A stretch of DNA of 64,000 bases, taken from the NCBI GenBank assembly GCA_963556495.2, contig OY747710.1, positions 38,395,000 through 38,458,999 of the forward strand. Direction: 5' to 3'. The notes under the pieces were generated by a model, which saw nothing but the letters and a program-made list of their open reading frames with translations, ran no database searches and had not been told where the DNA came from. Positions 24,431 through 35,444 of the stretch are shown piece by piece (within the stretch, counting starts at the first letter, position 1; every line of letters begins with the position of its first letter). Source of the DNA: Valencia hispanica (lineage: Eukaryota > Chordata > Actinopteri > Cyprinodontiformes > Valenciidae). The position numbers were made by a program, and so were the translations under genes.

Positions 24431-24772
24431 TCTTCCCGGTCCAGCTGGTCAGGACAAAAGAGAATCTTCACCGGTGAGATGTCCTCTGTTTAGCCGGAGT
24501 TTCCCTTGAAAACTCTGGCTGAGAACAGTTTGAAATGGCCGCCACTACCACTCTTATAGCCCTTTGGCCGTGATGTCATAGTTGATGTCACCATTGAGGT
24601 CACCATTGGTGGCCATGGACCTATGCCACGGACCAATATGAGTGTGTTGGGGGTCACCGCTAGGATTGCTGGGAAATGTGGTCTGCTCAGTCCATCTTTG
24701 AAATGGCTCCCAGCCATCCAACAGTCTGTTCAGTTCATCTTATGAAAAATGGAATCACAACAGCACCAACAA

Positions 24773-24850
24773 TGAATCGTGGTCAAACGTGGAGTTGGGA
24801 GGAAGTCCAGTGCTTCATCGAGATTTGGTCGATGAACGATGTAAATATAA
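24773..24850 (+). pseudogene. Myb/SANT-like domain fragment
   Basis: The frame from ATG at 24773 reads RGQTWSWEEVQCFIEIWS. This is the first helix of a Myb/SANT-like domain (W-x(2)-EEV-x(3)-I-x(2)-W), as in Harbinger accessory proteins and related host genes. The frame soon stops, and no second or third helix is visible. Confidence 0.45.
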
Positions 24851-25330
24851 TATATTACGACCACCACAACAAGAAGACAAGCACAATCCATTTGTGTATG
24901 CAGAGCTAAGTCTGTTTATTTTTGGGAGTTTCATGCATCTGTTGCTGGACCAATGCGGAATGACTGACATCATGTATCCTTCTTCTTCTTCTTCTTGTTT
25001 ATTGGCAGGCGGCATCTAACTTTTTGGTGCATTTTCGCCACCTAACATGAGTGTGGGTCAGAGTAAACATCATGCATCCGTTTCCTGTTTGTCTTTTTCT
25101 TGGACTTTCTTTCGGCAATTCTTGCTACAGCGCCACCACACGCAAGGGGGATATACAATATGTAAAAGTTTTAGTTCGTTTGTCAAAAGTGCAATGTGTA
25201 CACGAACTGCACCAGCTCAAAATTGGTCCCCAATCGTACTGAGTCCAGCGGGTGTGAAAACACCCAAGGTTTCAGCCATTATTGGTTGGTTTTTATCATC
25301 CTTGCCCAGATTATTGCTTTAACTAATCTG
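24851..25330. other. Gene-free stretch with (TTC)n run
   Basis: A short (TTC)n run lies at about 24979-24997. Nothing else was recognised. Confidence 0.4.
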
Positions 25331-25331
25331 G

Positions 25332-25900
25332 TCGTCAGTCAGTCAGTCAGTCAGTCAGTCAGTCAGTCAGTCAGTCAGTCAGAAGCAACTTTCATTTAAA
25401 AAAATGCAGCTCAAAGTGCTTTACAGATTAAAATGACCCCACATAACCCACATTCCCATCCCTTCCTCACAATTATAAAAACGTAATGACAGTTATTACC
25501 CCTTCCCAAACCCATTTCCCAAACACACACTGGCACACATTCAAACACACATACACACAGACACCTTCCCAAAACGCATAAGATCATTGGTAGACACTGG
25601 GCTGAGCTCAGATGAGTCAGGTACGTAAGGAAAACGCCATCAGGAGAACTGTCTGCTCCGACAGCAGCAGGTCCACTGCAGCAGCCAGGGCACCGACACA
25701 GGGCGCCCAGAGGAGGGAGGGTAGAGACCCCCGCCTCCCCCTGAGCACTACCTGTTAACGATAATGTTCACATTTTGGACAGAGAAGACAGATGGTTTGA
25801 GAGAGGTGTGAGAGAAGTCATCTATGTTAACATGAAAACCAACCTTGAACAGAGGGGGTGGGTTAAGATTCCAGCTTTCTAATGTCTACAATGCAATGCA
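25332..25900 (-). mobile_element. LINE 3' UTR with (GTCA)n terminal tail
   Basis: The tetranucleotide run GTCA (about 12 units, 25334-25381) directly abuts a segment whose reverse complement reads TGTAAAGCACTTTGAGCTGCA (25403-25425), the standard LINE 3' terminal motif. A microsatellite fused to this motif is the normal tail of fish L2-like LINEs. Sequence to about 25900 is probably its 3' UTR. A LINE coding fragment on the same strand lies at 27716-27905, beyond the hAT insertion. Confidence 0.55.
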
Positions 25901-26107
25901 GCCCTGACTCGGCTCCCCTGACAGTTTCACAGTAACTCACACCTTACAACATGTGATAAAAACAGCTCAGAATCGTTGGGGGGGATCGTTAGTGCTGACA
26001 CACTATCAGGGAATTGAACAGAGGGTAGGTCCAGGGTGACATGTGACTTTGAGAGAGTCATTAGACAATAACATGGTCTCGTTAGTGGTCCTATTAGTGC
26101 CCTATTA
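25901..26107. other. Spacer
   Basis: Nothing recognised. It may be further LINE-derived sequence interrupted by the following hAT element. Confidence 0.3.
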
Positions 26108-26115
26108 GTATGATT

Positions 26116-27601
26116 TTGGGCTGGATGATATCTTGAGTTTTCTTTTTCTTTATATCGCCATTTTTTCACATATGATACACAAATGACCCAATATCATTTA
26201 TATCAATATAAGTAGACCAGTTAGTTTTCTGCCCTCCCCCCCTCTGTCTGTCTCTCGCGTTACTTCACCTTGCTGCACCTCCCGTCCTCACTGAACGTGA
26301 ATCTCACCACAACCCCACTGCTGCATTCAGCCCGGAAGTCACAGCAGCATGGAGACAGACGAAGGTACGAGGGAGTGTTGAAGAGGAGCCGCTGGTTAGC
26401 ACTGCTTTAAGAGGGCTGGTACGCAATGGTACTCAGTACCACCACTTCTAAAAAATACCTCTTTAGAGTTCCACCGCTTCAAACGCTGAGAACGTTCTCA
26501 GAGTCCCGGTATGCTCATTAGTGCATCTGTTGTAATCCTTTTGCAAGCTCCTGTTGGAAAGGTGTTTTCACTCTAATTTAAAGCCTCTCTTAAAGGAACA
26601 GACACCCATTTAATTTATGACCCTGGGCTCTCTGGGCTCTCATTTCACCTTCCCGCGTGCTCGTTCATTTCTGTGAAAAGGAGCAATAAGAACAACAAAC
26701 AAACATTATATATTTTAACAGCGAGGCGTCGTTCGCTGGACTCAGTTCTATTAACTGAGCACAGCTCTACGTCAGCATAACGTTTTTATTGAAACAAGTT
26801 TGCATGAAACTCCTCCCACATAGACCTTCATTCACAGAATAATGGTCACAGCTTCTTCACACAAGGGACACATGATGTACCACATTCTTCTTGATTGTTC
26901 ACTGTTTCTAAGTGTTACCACATGCACTACAGAATTAAACCCTCATACAACATTTACAGAATTTCTATCTCTTCACTCCCCTCTCGAATTTTTAGAACCC
27001 TTCACAACGGGCAGAAAGGCAGAAGCTTGTCTCTACAGCGCTGCATCGCAGTCCTGTAGTACATTCATTTAAAACGTATAACCAAAAAACACAGAAAACA
27101 AGGCCACAAACCATAATCTTTTGTTTAATGGCAGTTGGCAAGCAACGTTCGATGCATACTTAACACGTCCTACTTATTTTTTACAAAGTACTAAAAAACA
27201 AACAAAAAAACACTATATTCTCTATTATTTTAGCCTATTTAGCCTCTTAGAACCAAGCTCCTAGGCTGAATTTCAAGACTAGCCCACCCTTTCCCAAAAC
27301 AATACTTTTTAATAGCAAAGCTCTAACTATTTTGGTTCAGAAGAATAAAACATTATTTTATTCAAGAAATTAATATTATTAATATATGCTGACACTTTAT
27401 TTTTGACACTGTTTCTAATGTACATCTACAGCTGTATGTTAATAAAAGTGTCTATGCTACATTTGAGACACGTAGCTTAGATTCTGAACTGCTTTTTTGT
27501 CAATACTTTTTGGGAAGAAAAATATGTAGATATATATCAAAAATCGGATTTCAGCTGAAAAATATCGAGATATAACTTTTGGTCAATATAGTCCAGCTCT
27601 A
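26116..27601. mobile_element. Non-autonomous hAT transposon with perfect 8-bp duplication
   Basis: The element is bounded by GTATGATT at 26108-26115 and 27602-27609, a perfect 8-bp target duplication as made by hAT transposases. The left end reads TTGGGCTGGATGATAT and the right end, reverse complemented, TAGAGCTGGACTATAT, giving short matching inverted ends. At 1486 bp it holds no recognisable transposase or BED finger. The terminal regions carry TATCG-type repeats common in hAT elements. Confidence 0.75.
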
Positions 27602-27654
27602 GTATGATTGCTCCTGATTAGTCCTTATAAGCCTGATGCACCCAACCAAGTTTC

Positions 27655-27705
27655 AGAACTCAAGAAACCTTTTGGATGAGAGGTGAAACATCTTCAAGAT
27701 AAGAG
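27655..27705 (+). ncRNA. Degenerate hammerhead-like motif of a Penelope-type element
   Basis: CTCAAGA (27659-27665) is followed by a six-pair hairpin (ACCTTT / AGAGGT, loop TGGATG) and then GAAAC (27685-27689) and ATC. The order matches the hammerhead core strands with stem II between them, but one core base is changed (CTCAAGA for CTGANGA). I take it as a relic of the retroelement hammerhead type. It starts ~50 bp from the hAT right border. Confidence 0.4.
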
Positions 27706-27715
27706 AAGTCCACTT

Positions 27716-27905
27716 GCCTTATTTTTGTAACTTTCAAGAGCATCTCTGATACTGTTCCTGTTCAGTTTGCTCTTCAGCTTCTTCCTGTACGACTCCTTGG
27801 TGTCTCTGATCTTGACTATAAGTTGCTTCTGTATACTCAATAATTCACTGTCTCTCTCCCTAATTTTTTTTTTCTGTGCGTTCAAGTCACTGGTGATCCA
27901 GGGTT
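27716..27905 (-). mobile_element. L2-like LINE: endonuclease-RT linker fragment
   Basis: The minus-strand frame reads NNKPWITSDLNAQKKKIRER followed by QLIVKIRDTKESYRKKLKSKL. This is the KPWIT...K-x-YR-x-KLE linker that follows the endonuclease in L2-type ORF2. It is a fragment only. Confidence 0.65.
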
Positions 27906-27949
27906 TGTTATTACCTTGTAAATACCAGTAAAAATGACTGAACATTTAT

Positions 27950-28420
27950 TGCTATGTTTATCATTTCTTCATCCAAGCACTACACTATAAAAAAGTAATA
28001 TCCCCAAGTTAACAAGTAAACCAATGCACTTATTTACTTATTAACAGGTAAATTTTTACTAGGATACCTTTTATCACTAGTACAAGAGATAGTAATTCTT
28101 TCCCCAAGAGTAAGTTTGTATAACATTGGAATATCTTTTTCACCACAGTGTCAAAAGTCATGTTTGTCATTCAATCTCTGTGAAAAAATGATCAGGCTGG
28201 GATCTGAATCTAGGACTTTCTTTTCTATCAGTTTTGTAAATCTATGTCAGGACTCTGGTTACATCCTAGTGATTATACTAGAAGTAAGACATATGATTCT
28301 ATGGTGAAGTGGATATTGCAGACAAAAAGTAATGTAAATTTAATTTTCCATACGCATATTGAAGAAAAAAAACAAAATAGTGCTTCCAAACTGTTCACAT
28401 TTGCTTCATTAATTCTACAT
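27950..28420. other. Gene-free stretch
   Basis: Nothing recognised. Confidence 0.4.
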
Positions 28421-28425
28421 TAAGC

Positions 28426-29006
28426 CAAGTTTATACTTCTCCGTCCATGTCAGAACGGATAGACGCAACGTCATTATCCGTCGACGCAAGATCTTTCCGT
28501 GACCTACGCAAGGATGGACGGAGTAGAGCCCAATTCTCTAACTATCCGTCGAACGAAACGGAGAGCGCACGCCTGTTATTGGTCAGCTCAACATCAGCCC
28601 AAGATCATTTCACCAGAGCGGTGCTCTATAGTTGATGTAATAAGTAGTCATTGCAGCTTTAGAGCACTGGATGCCTTATATTGCAAGGCCAGTTCAACTG
28701 ATATGGTCTTTTGGTGATTTTGAATAACAGGAGGTGTGGAGAACAACAAAACAGGCTGCTGTTTGTTTGTTTCCATGCGTCTTTAGAGTATTCTGTGAGC
28801 TGAATTTCTAGTAAAAAGCTTTCCAGCTCAATCAAAACTCACCGTCTGTCGGCCATTGATCCTTGAGTGAATGTGCTTTTACAAGCTGAAGTGAATAAAC
28901 TTACTCCGACCAGAGACGTCACTGCAATGGTAGGCAGACCCCCCGCTGTCCTGGTGGAGAACTGCTTTGCAATACTGACACACAGACAGAGAAGTATAAA
29001 CAGATT
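28426..29006. mobile_element. Possible short DNA transposon with GTTTATACTTCTC ends
   Basis: GTTTATACTTCTC near 28430 has its exact reverse complement, GAGAAGTATAAAC, near 29000. The enclosed ~570 bp is GC-richer and CpG-richer than its surroundings. This fits the inverted ends of a non-autonomous DNA transposon. The outer borders and target duplication are not resolved. Confidence 0.35.
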
Positions 29007-29049
29007 TGTACGCATGCGCAAGTGGTTGGGTGGCAAGAAAACAAACAAA

Positions 29050-29553
29050 ATGGCAGGCTATAAAGACGCGATAAACACTTCCAAGAGAGTTAGCGGGCAA
29101 AATCCCTGATATATAAGCACTTTAACATCTGAAGACAGGAAGAGGTTTGGAGAGAAGCTTAAAATCTGTATTGACAACAAAATCAGTACTGAGTTATTCA
29201 AAGCCCATATGAGATCTAGGAAAAACAAAAAACCTTGGTCCGATTCGACGGTTTCCTGGCCACAAATCTGAGTGAGGAAACATTTCTACTTTATAGAAAG
29301 CCTGGGACTCTTCACTCATGAAAAAGTAAAGGCTTCCAAAAGTCTGGAGGATTACAAATATTTTGTTTCAAGGAAAGTTAGGCCAATTTCTTCTGTGAAA
29401 CAGAAAACTGTGGCTGTGCTAAAAGCAGAGGTCAGACCTGGCCAGGCAGACTCGCATCACCCATGGGTGATTGCCAAAGAGAACGTAATGGCAGATGTCC
29501 AATTTCAGTCTTCCTGTGACTTGAGAATTTCAATGGTGTCTGGTCTCTGGTGA
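29050..29553 (+). pseudogene. Transposon-like gene relic (SWIM/YqaJ-associated type, tentative)
   Basis: From ATG at 29050 one frame runs to 29553 with two in-frame stops (29107 and 29269). It includes TSEDRKRFGEKLKICID, ELFKAHMRSRKNKKPWSD, SLEDYKYFVSRKVRPI, and VAVLKAEVRPGQADSHHPWV. The last two blocks resemble the segment preceding the SWIM zinc finger in multi-copy fish proteins linked to transposons and YqaJ-type nucleases. The zinc finger itself is not present. It converges with the THAP relic on the other strand. Family assignment is tentative. Confidence 0.4.
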
Positions 29554-29798
29554 AAAACGGAATATCACAGTTTGCACAATTCTTCTTTTTTTATCCAAGA
29601 GAAACAAGCAGCCATGTAACAGCTGTCAGGATAGGATTTACAACTGCTGCGTATACAGCAGCGTGCATTTTCAGGACGCTGTGGATCGCAGTTTGGCACA
29701 CCTGAATCAGAATGCGGAAATAATACAACACAGTGGATTTTAAAATACGCAAACTTGAATGTTTTTAAAAACATCTTCTCTAAATAAGAAATACATAG

Positions 29799-30026
29799 TC
29801 ACAAGGACTTACCATGAACAAAATGAGCCTCACAAACTCTTGACAGTTGCTCCAAGAATCCAAGCTTTCTTCGGTTTAATCTCCTGATCACCCGCAACCA
29901 TCTTTTGTTTTTCGCTGTCCTTTTCGGAGGGAATTCGAAGAAAAACTTTTTATCAGGCCCCCAACGGGCTATACAATCGGCCACACAGCAAGAGTGAACA
30001 ATCTGATTTGCTAAATCCTCCTCCAA
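29799..30026 (-). pseudogene. THAP-domain exon (P-element/Kolobok-like or THAP host gene)
   Basis: The minus-strand frame from 30026 encodes a THAP zinc finger (C2CH). It has CCVADC near the start, FFFEFPPKRTAKNKRWLRVI with the conserved Pro and Trp, and VCEAHFVHGK carrying the closing Cys and His. A GTAAG donor follows at 29807-29811. A next piece at about 29565-29715 (SGVPNCDPQRPENARCC) could be a downstream exon after an acceptor near 29712. THAP domains bind DNA in host factors and in P-element and Kolobok transposases. No DDE domain is visible, so this is probably a transposon relic. Confidence 0.65.
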
Positions 30027-30129
30027 ACAGTCAAAACGATCTAATTATATCCTGTTTCTTTCCACCCAATCCCGTGATCCAATGGAAGGAAATATGAACT
30101 TTGATGTCACAAAAGGTTTGCATTTATCC

Positions 30130-30420
30130 ACCTATTCTACACACTGATGAAAACAAGAGGTGAAAATAAGCCCTGTCTTACTGCAGAGATAATCACTGAG
30201 ATCTGGCCTCCATCCTGGATTAACAGATGCAGACCTTTACCGAGCTGAAGGCTGAGAAGACTAACAGTCCCCTTTGTCTGGCTCGGCCTTCGCCACACCT
30301 GCCCCTGGCGTTCTGGTCCTGATCTAATTGAATTTAACAGCTGGGGTCAGAACAGTCCAAAAGAAGACTCTGACATGAAGCTGTGGACAGAAATGAAGAC
30401 CATTTCTAGTTTAGCAATGT
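30130..30420 (+). pseudogene. Lectin array copy E: dead C-type lectin exon
   Basis: Nucleotides align with the C-type lectin exon of the intact copy (32622-32971), from the GAAAACAAGA...GCCCTG block through GATCTGGCCTCCATCCTGGAT to the GGTCAGAACAG block and TTTAGCAA. GAT-GAA-CAG has become GAT-TAA-CAG, an in-frame stop, and small indels follow. No fucolectin exons precede it. It lies 0.8 kb upstream of the intact gene, so it is the remnant of the neighbouring array unit. Confidence 0.75.
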
Positions 30421-30589
30421 AAATGATGCAGCAGTGAATTCCATCCCTAATGTCATAAAATGGATTTTAGTTTTTTTATTTGAACATTTTCGGTCACGAC
30501 CTTTCACATAAAGAAGCTAGCTGGTTACATGTGCCAGGATTGTTTTTTTGCACAACAAGCAGGCATGATTTACATTATGAAATCAGGGT

Positions 30590-30718
30590 TGCATTGTGCT
30601 TCACAGTAGTCAAGTTGAGGTATACCTATGATGAAAATTACAGGCCTCTCTCATCTTTTAATGTGGGAGAACTTTCACAGTTGGTGGCTGACTAAATACT
30701 TTTTTGCCCCACTGTAAA
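30590..30718 (+). mobile_element. Tc1-type transposon terminus
   Basis: The segment with ATGATGAAAATTACAGGCCTC...GGTGGCTGACTAAATACTTTTTTGCCCCACTGTA is the widespread 3' end and inverted terminal repeat of a teleost Tc1 family. It ends in TA, the Tc1 target dinucleotide. Only this end was found. Confidence 0.65.
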
Positions 30719-31060
30719 TTACCTCATACATAACCCAAAATAACATTCTCCCAAGGATCAGATCTGCTCATTTCTTTTCCAGGCAAACCCATATCCAATT
30801 GTTCCCCTGTCCTGTTTCTTTTTACTCTCTGCATTCCTTTTCCCCTTCATCTTTTATTGACATAGTAGCTCAGTGTGTTCAGTGAAAAGTACAGATGGGC
30901 TTTTGACATTCTGCATTTCAGCACCTTTTCCCATACAAACACTCTGTGGCACGAAGACCTTTATGCAAACAAGATGCAAATAATCCCCCAAAACTGTACT
31001 TTTGAACAAGCATATGTCACAGAGGTTTATTGTTAAAGGTTCCACCGTGAAGGAAGTAAA
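30719..31060. other. Spacer upstream of intact lectin gene
   Basis: No coding signal. The right edge runs into the conserved upstream block of the lectin gene. Confidence 0.35.
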
Positions 31061-31232
31061 ATATATTTAAATTCAGGTGTGAGAACGAGAAACATCCTGC
31101 TAAGGTACCTAACTGACTCGTACTTTTCTCATTTTCTTGGGGGAGAGGTGCAGCCTCTGGTCTGAACAGCACTCAGTCATCTGTGAAAAAAGGAACATTG
31201 TTTTGTAAACATATTTTGTTCTCCTTGCAAAG
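31040..31232 (+). promoter_or_regulatory. Conserved upstream block of the lectin gene
   Basis: The TTTATTGT...GTGAAGG...TTTAAATTCAGGT segment 150-190 bp before the start codon has counterparts upstream of copy D (38115-38124 plus 38492-38513, split by a SINE) and at about 53500-53560. Retention across copies that otherwise diverge suggests promoter or 5' UTR sequence, or simply common descent. No clear TATA box is visible. Confidence 0.4.
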
Positions 31233-32971
31233 ATGGTGTCGAGTTTGCTCCTGATCTATTTATTTGGTGAGTTACTCATTTCCTATTTAATGTACCAAAA
31301 AGTGTGCAGTTTTACAGCATGCTTTCCACTAACCTGCTACTGCACTGCGGAGCAAAAAGAGGTTTGGAAGCTGAAGATTAGAGAGATTAGCATTTTTTAT
31401 TAAAGCTGAAAGAGAGAGTTTCAAAATAATAAAGCAGCACTTTTTTCCATGTCACTTTTCAGGAAGGCTGGGTGTGCAAACAGCGGGTAAAATCTTTTTG
31501 TTGTTGTTGCTCTAATCAATGTAATATTCAATCTTTAATTTTATTGTCACATAAATTGTGTTACACATATACATATAGAGTTAAAGTTAAATTATCTGTG
31601 ATTTTTTTTTTCTGAAGCTGAGTCTGATTGTCATTCACCAAAAATCAATCTGACCAACAAGAAAGCGTCCCAGTCTTCAAACTACACTATCGGGACAGAA
31701 CAGTACACTGCTAACAATGCCTTTGATGGGGACCACTCAACATGTTCCCAGACCCATCAGCAGAATAACGCCTGGTGGAGTATAGACCTGAAGGGTGTTT
31801 ACAACATTTCATGCATCTCTATCAATAATTACCTTCATAATGAAGGGGCTAATATTTCAGGTGCCATGATCTACATCGGAATTTCTCGAAAGAAGAATGG
31901 CACCAACAACACACTGTAAGAATAGCATATTACCTTAAATTGATTTATTTAACGTTTTTTATGCTTTTGCATGTGTGCCGTCCACAAAATAATCATTTTA
32001 CTGGCCTTCAAAATGCATAGTTGGTCATAAGAGAGTTAGACATCCCTCACTCACTGCTTGATTTTGCATTGTTTTGGTTAGATATGTGTCACAGAATTAT
32101 ATAAAAGCATTATCCTGAAAGTCTGACTAAACTGGTTGTGTCCAGTTTTCACATTAAATATTATAAATGTCTTAATGTTTGTGGGAATCCTGCAAGTATC
32201 TGATGTTAGCTGTGAATTTTCCACACTTCTGCTCCATCATTATCTTCAGGCTAACTGCATTAATTGGGCTAAATATGAAATTGTTAACAGTTTCTACTTA
32301 AAAGCATTGAACGTTTTGCTGTCATGTCATTACCCTCTCTTATCTAGGGTTCAAACCATCCGAACAGAGTTCAAAGCAGGAGAGAACAATGTCTATAAGT
32401 TTCCCACATCAGTTTTGGGGCGATACGTCACCTTGATCATACCAGAAAATCAATCTATGGTTCTCTGTGACGTAAACATCACTGGGACAGTAATGGGTAT
32501 GTGATCCATGTTTATCAACTCCCACTATGGAAAGGCTCATAATTTTTTTTTTAATAATGATTTCAGTTTTCAAGAAAACTTATATAAAACATACAAAACA
32601 TGCTTGCATTTCTTTTTTAAGATTCACCGTTTCAACTGATTCATGAAAACAAGACCTGGGAAGAAGCCCTGAACTACTGTAGAGACAACTACATAGATCT
32701 GGCCTCCATCTTAGATGAACAGATGCAGGCCTTTGCTGAGCTGGAGGCTGAGAAGGCCAACAGTCCCTTCATATGGCTCGGACTTCATTACGCCTGCACC
32801 CTCCATTACTGGTTCTGGGTTGATGACTATGTTGTCAACTTTAAACACTGGGGTCAGGACAACCCAGAGGACAACAGTGACAGAAGTGGAGCCATGGAGA
32901 GACGAGGAGAACATTTGTGGTTTAGCAAATCTGATCGTGATAAGTTAAATTTTATCTGTGTAAAAAAATAA
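31233..32971 (+). CDS. Secreted fucolectin-type plus C-type lectin protein (array copy C, intact)
   Basis: Five exons (31233-31266, 31463-31486, 31618-31915, 32348-32496, 32622-32971) with GT/AG borders and matching phases give 284 residues. Residues 1-20 form a signal peptide ([11 protein letters not shown]...). About 27-165 is a fucolectin/tachylectin/pentraxin (FTP, F5/8-like) domain with [25 protein letters not shown] and a terminal CDVNITG. About 170-284 is a C-type lectin domain with [21 protein letters not shown] and a final ICVKK. FTP domains bind fucose and C-type lectins bind sugars in fish innate defence. Here the fucose-site Arg pattern and the EPN/WND calcium motifs are absent, and the inner cysteine pair is changed, so the ligand is unknown. 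It is the only intact array member. Exon borders were placed by eye. Confidence 0.85.
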
Positions 32972-34209
32972 AGAGCTGTGACCTCTGAGTTATGGTAACT
33001 TTACTTTCAGTGTATCATTAGGTGAAAGCTTCATGACTTGTATAGTCTTGCTTTGCTCACAGAAAAACTTTGTATTTGATGATTCAAAACTTTTAAAGTA
33101 TTTCTTGTCATATTCTAATCTATGTAAATTTGACTAATATTTCAATGTTTCTCCAATTTCAAAGTTTTACTTTTTTTTTAGAAAAGCAAATGACATTCGT
33201 TGCTTCTTCTATTCCGTTGCTTCTTCTATTCCACCCCCCAAAACCCTGCAATGGATGGATGGATGTTTCTTCTATAATATCAAATGAAATAAACACAGTA
33301 CTGAGCAAAAATCTAATTTCTATAGTCTCTAGAAATTCAGTCCTTTTATCTGGTCATAAATTTGTATATTTACTTGTGATTTGCTGTGAATCAATTTGCT
33401 GTTAGAAAAATGAGGGAGCACAACAAATAGCTGGTAATTCAGTCTGTCGTTCATTACTCATTGAAATTCAGTGTTTCAATCTCCTCCATTTTGAGCAACT
33501 GCTTTCTTTCTCCACTGGATTCACAAAGCAGATTGTGCTAAATACATGCAGTAGAACAGTAAAGCCCACAATATTTACACCCGTGGCAGATTTATATTTA
33601 ATGTATTGTTTTACCTTTTACTGATTGGAAGATATGTATCAAATGATACTTCAAAGTACCATAGATTTCAGCACCTGGAATCTATTTTATCAAATCTAAA
33701 ATTCAGCACAAAAGAAACAATTTATATTTATTGACTTGCATTTTATGTTAAAAAAACAGCAACTCTGAAATTATTCAACTTATGAGAGTCTGGGGGATAA
33801 TTCACATACTATTCCAAGTTCATGTTCTTCTGAAGCATCCTAATTACCCTGATTAATATTAGGCTAATTAATAATTGGGTACAGCAGTATCATGCCTGTA
33901 GGTGAAAATCAGCATCTCTCTGCAGTTGGTGTGTGGCAATTTCACTAAAAACAGCAGAGCCTAGTGACCACTTTAGTCGGTGTCTTTTGGCTGCTCACAA
34001 CTCAGGTAAAAGCTACAAGGCCACGTCTAAATTTCTTAAAGTAATATTAAATAAACACTAGACGTTCTGTACCGTGGAAAAAAAAAATCTGACAAAGTGA
34101 CACCTGCATGGGAAGGCTGCAAAGAGGCGCAAAGAAACCAAGTTTCACTCCAAACCATCCTGTTGAATGTGTGCCATGCTGGTGGTAAAATCTCAAGGCA
34201 GAAAGTCCA
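32972..34209. other. Downstream spacer with short SINE-tail remnant
   Basis: CCCTGCAATGGATGGATGGATG at about 33243-33266 is the 3' tail of the tRNA-derived SINE family seen at 38137-38478. Nothing else was recognised. Confidence 0.4.
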
Positions 34210-35116
34210 GAAAACACTGTACAGGTGAACTCAAAAAATTTAAATACTGTGCAAATGTTCATTTATTTCAGTAATTCAACTTAAAAGATTAAACTAATAT
34301 ATGTTGTATATTTATTACATGCAAAGCGAGATATTTCAAGCCTTTATTTGTTATAATTATGATGATTATGGCTTACAGTTTATGAAAGCCCCAAAATCTC
34401 AGAAAATTTGAAAATTGCATGAAGGTTCAACAAAACAAAGATTTTAAATAGAGAAATGTCAGACCTCTGAAAAGTATAATCATATATATGTACTCAGTAC
34501 TTAGTTTGGGCCCCTTTTGCATCAATTACTGCCTCAATGTGGCGTGGCATGGATGCTATCAGCCTTTGGCACTGCTGAGGTGTTATGGAAGACCAGGATG
34601 TTTCAATAGCGGCCTTCAGCTCTTCTGCATTGTTCTGTCTCATGTCTCATCTTTCTCTTGGAAATGCCCCATAGAGAATCTATAGGGTTAAAGTCAATCA
34701 AGCACAGTAATAAAGTCAGGACACATGGTCACTGAACCAGGTTTTGGTACTTTTGGCAAGTCCTGCTGGAAAATAAAGTCAGCATCTCCATAAAGCTCAT
34801 CTGGGGAGGGAAGCATGAACTGCTCCAAAATGGCCTGGTATATGGCTGCATTGACTCTGGACTTAATAAAGAACAGTGGACCAACACCAGCAGATGACAT
34901 GGCTCCCCAAATCAACACAGACTGTGGAAACTTCACACTGGAATTCAAGCATCTTGGAATGTGTGCCTCTCCACTCTTCCTCCAGACTCTGGGACCTTGA
35001 TTTCCGAATGATATGCAAAATTTGCAGTTCTTTTTTTCTTTAGCCCAGGTAAGATGCTTCTGACGTTTGTTGTTCAGGAGCGGCTTGATAAGAGGAATAT
35101 GACATTTAAAGCCCAT
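34210..35116 (-). mobile_element. Tc1/mariner transposon, transposase remnant
   Basis: The left edge (GTGAACTCAAAAAATTTAAATACTGTGCAAA) is a common teleost Tc1 terminal sequence. The minus-strand frame 35116-34694 keeps Tc1 transposase blocks: PLLNNKRQKHLTWAKEK, VLIWGAMSSAGVGPL, VNAAIYQAILEQFMLPSPD and DADFIFQQDLP. The catalytic region then degenerates where the usual QQDLAPAHTA block should be, and the minus-strand reading at 34705-34640 still shows a DFNPIDSLWG-like end. The N-terminal DNA-binding half is missing, cut at the junction with the next repeat at 35117. The copy is inactive. Confidence 0.75.
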
Positions 35117-35141
35117 GTTCAGGATCCGTCTGTGTGTGGTG

Positions 35142-35444
35142 TGTCAGAACCTCAGCACTCAGTCCTTTCACTCCCTCTCCTAATCATTGTCTGCACCTGT
35201 CTCTAATCTGTCACACCTGATCCTCCTTCTCTCATGTCCTCTTATACCCTTCACTTCTCTCACTCCTGGTTGGATCATTGTCATGTTATTGCTACCCACT
35301 GTGTCTCACCCTGATGGCTCCTTCCTGCTCGTCTGTGTCATCCTGTCTCATCCTGTGTCCTGCCTTCATTATCACCTCAATAAACATCCTAGCACCTTTT
35401 CCTCGTCTGTGTTTGGGTCCATGCTGCAACCTTTACACCTGACA
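35142..35444 (+). mobile_element. Putative solo LTR (TGTCAG...CTGACA)
   Basis: The 303-bp block has TGTCAG/CTGACA inverted ends, a pyrimidine-rich body and an AATAAA signal at 35378 about 65 bp before the end. That is the layout of a retroelement LTR. No clear target duplication was found, and no internal retroelement region is attached. Confidence 0.4.

Noticed and set aside
25334..25381. CRISPR-like or regulatory tandem array
   Set aside because: It is a plain GTCA tetranucleotide run at the tail of a LINE 3' end.
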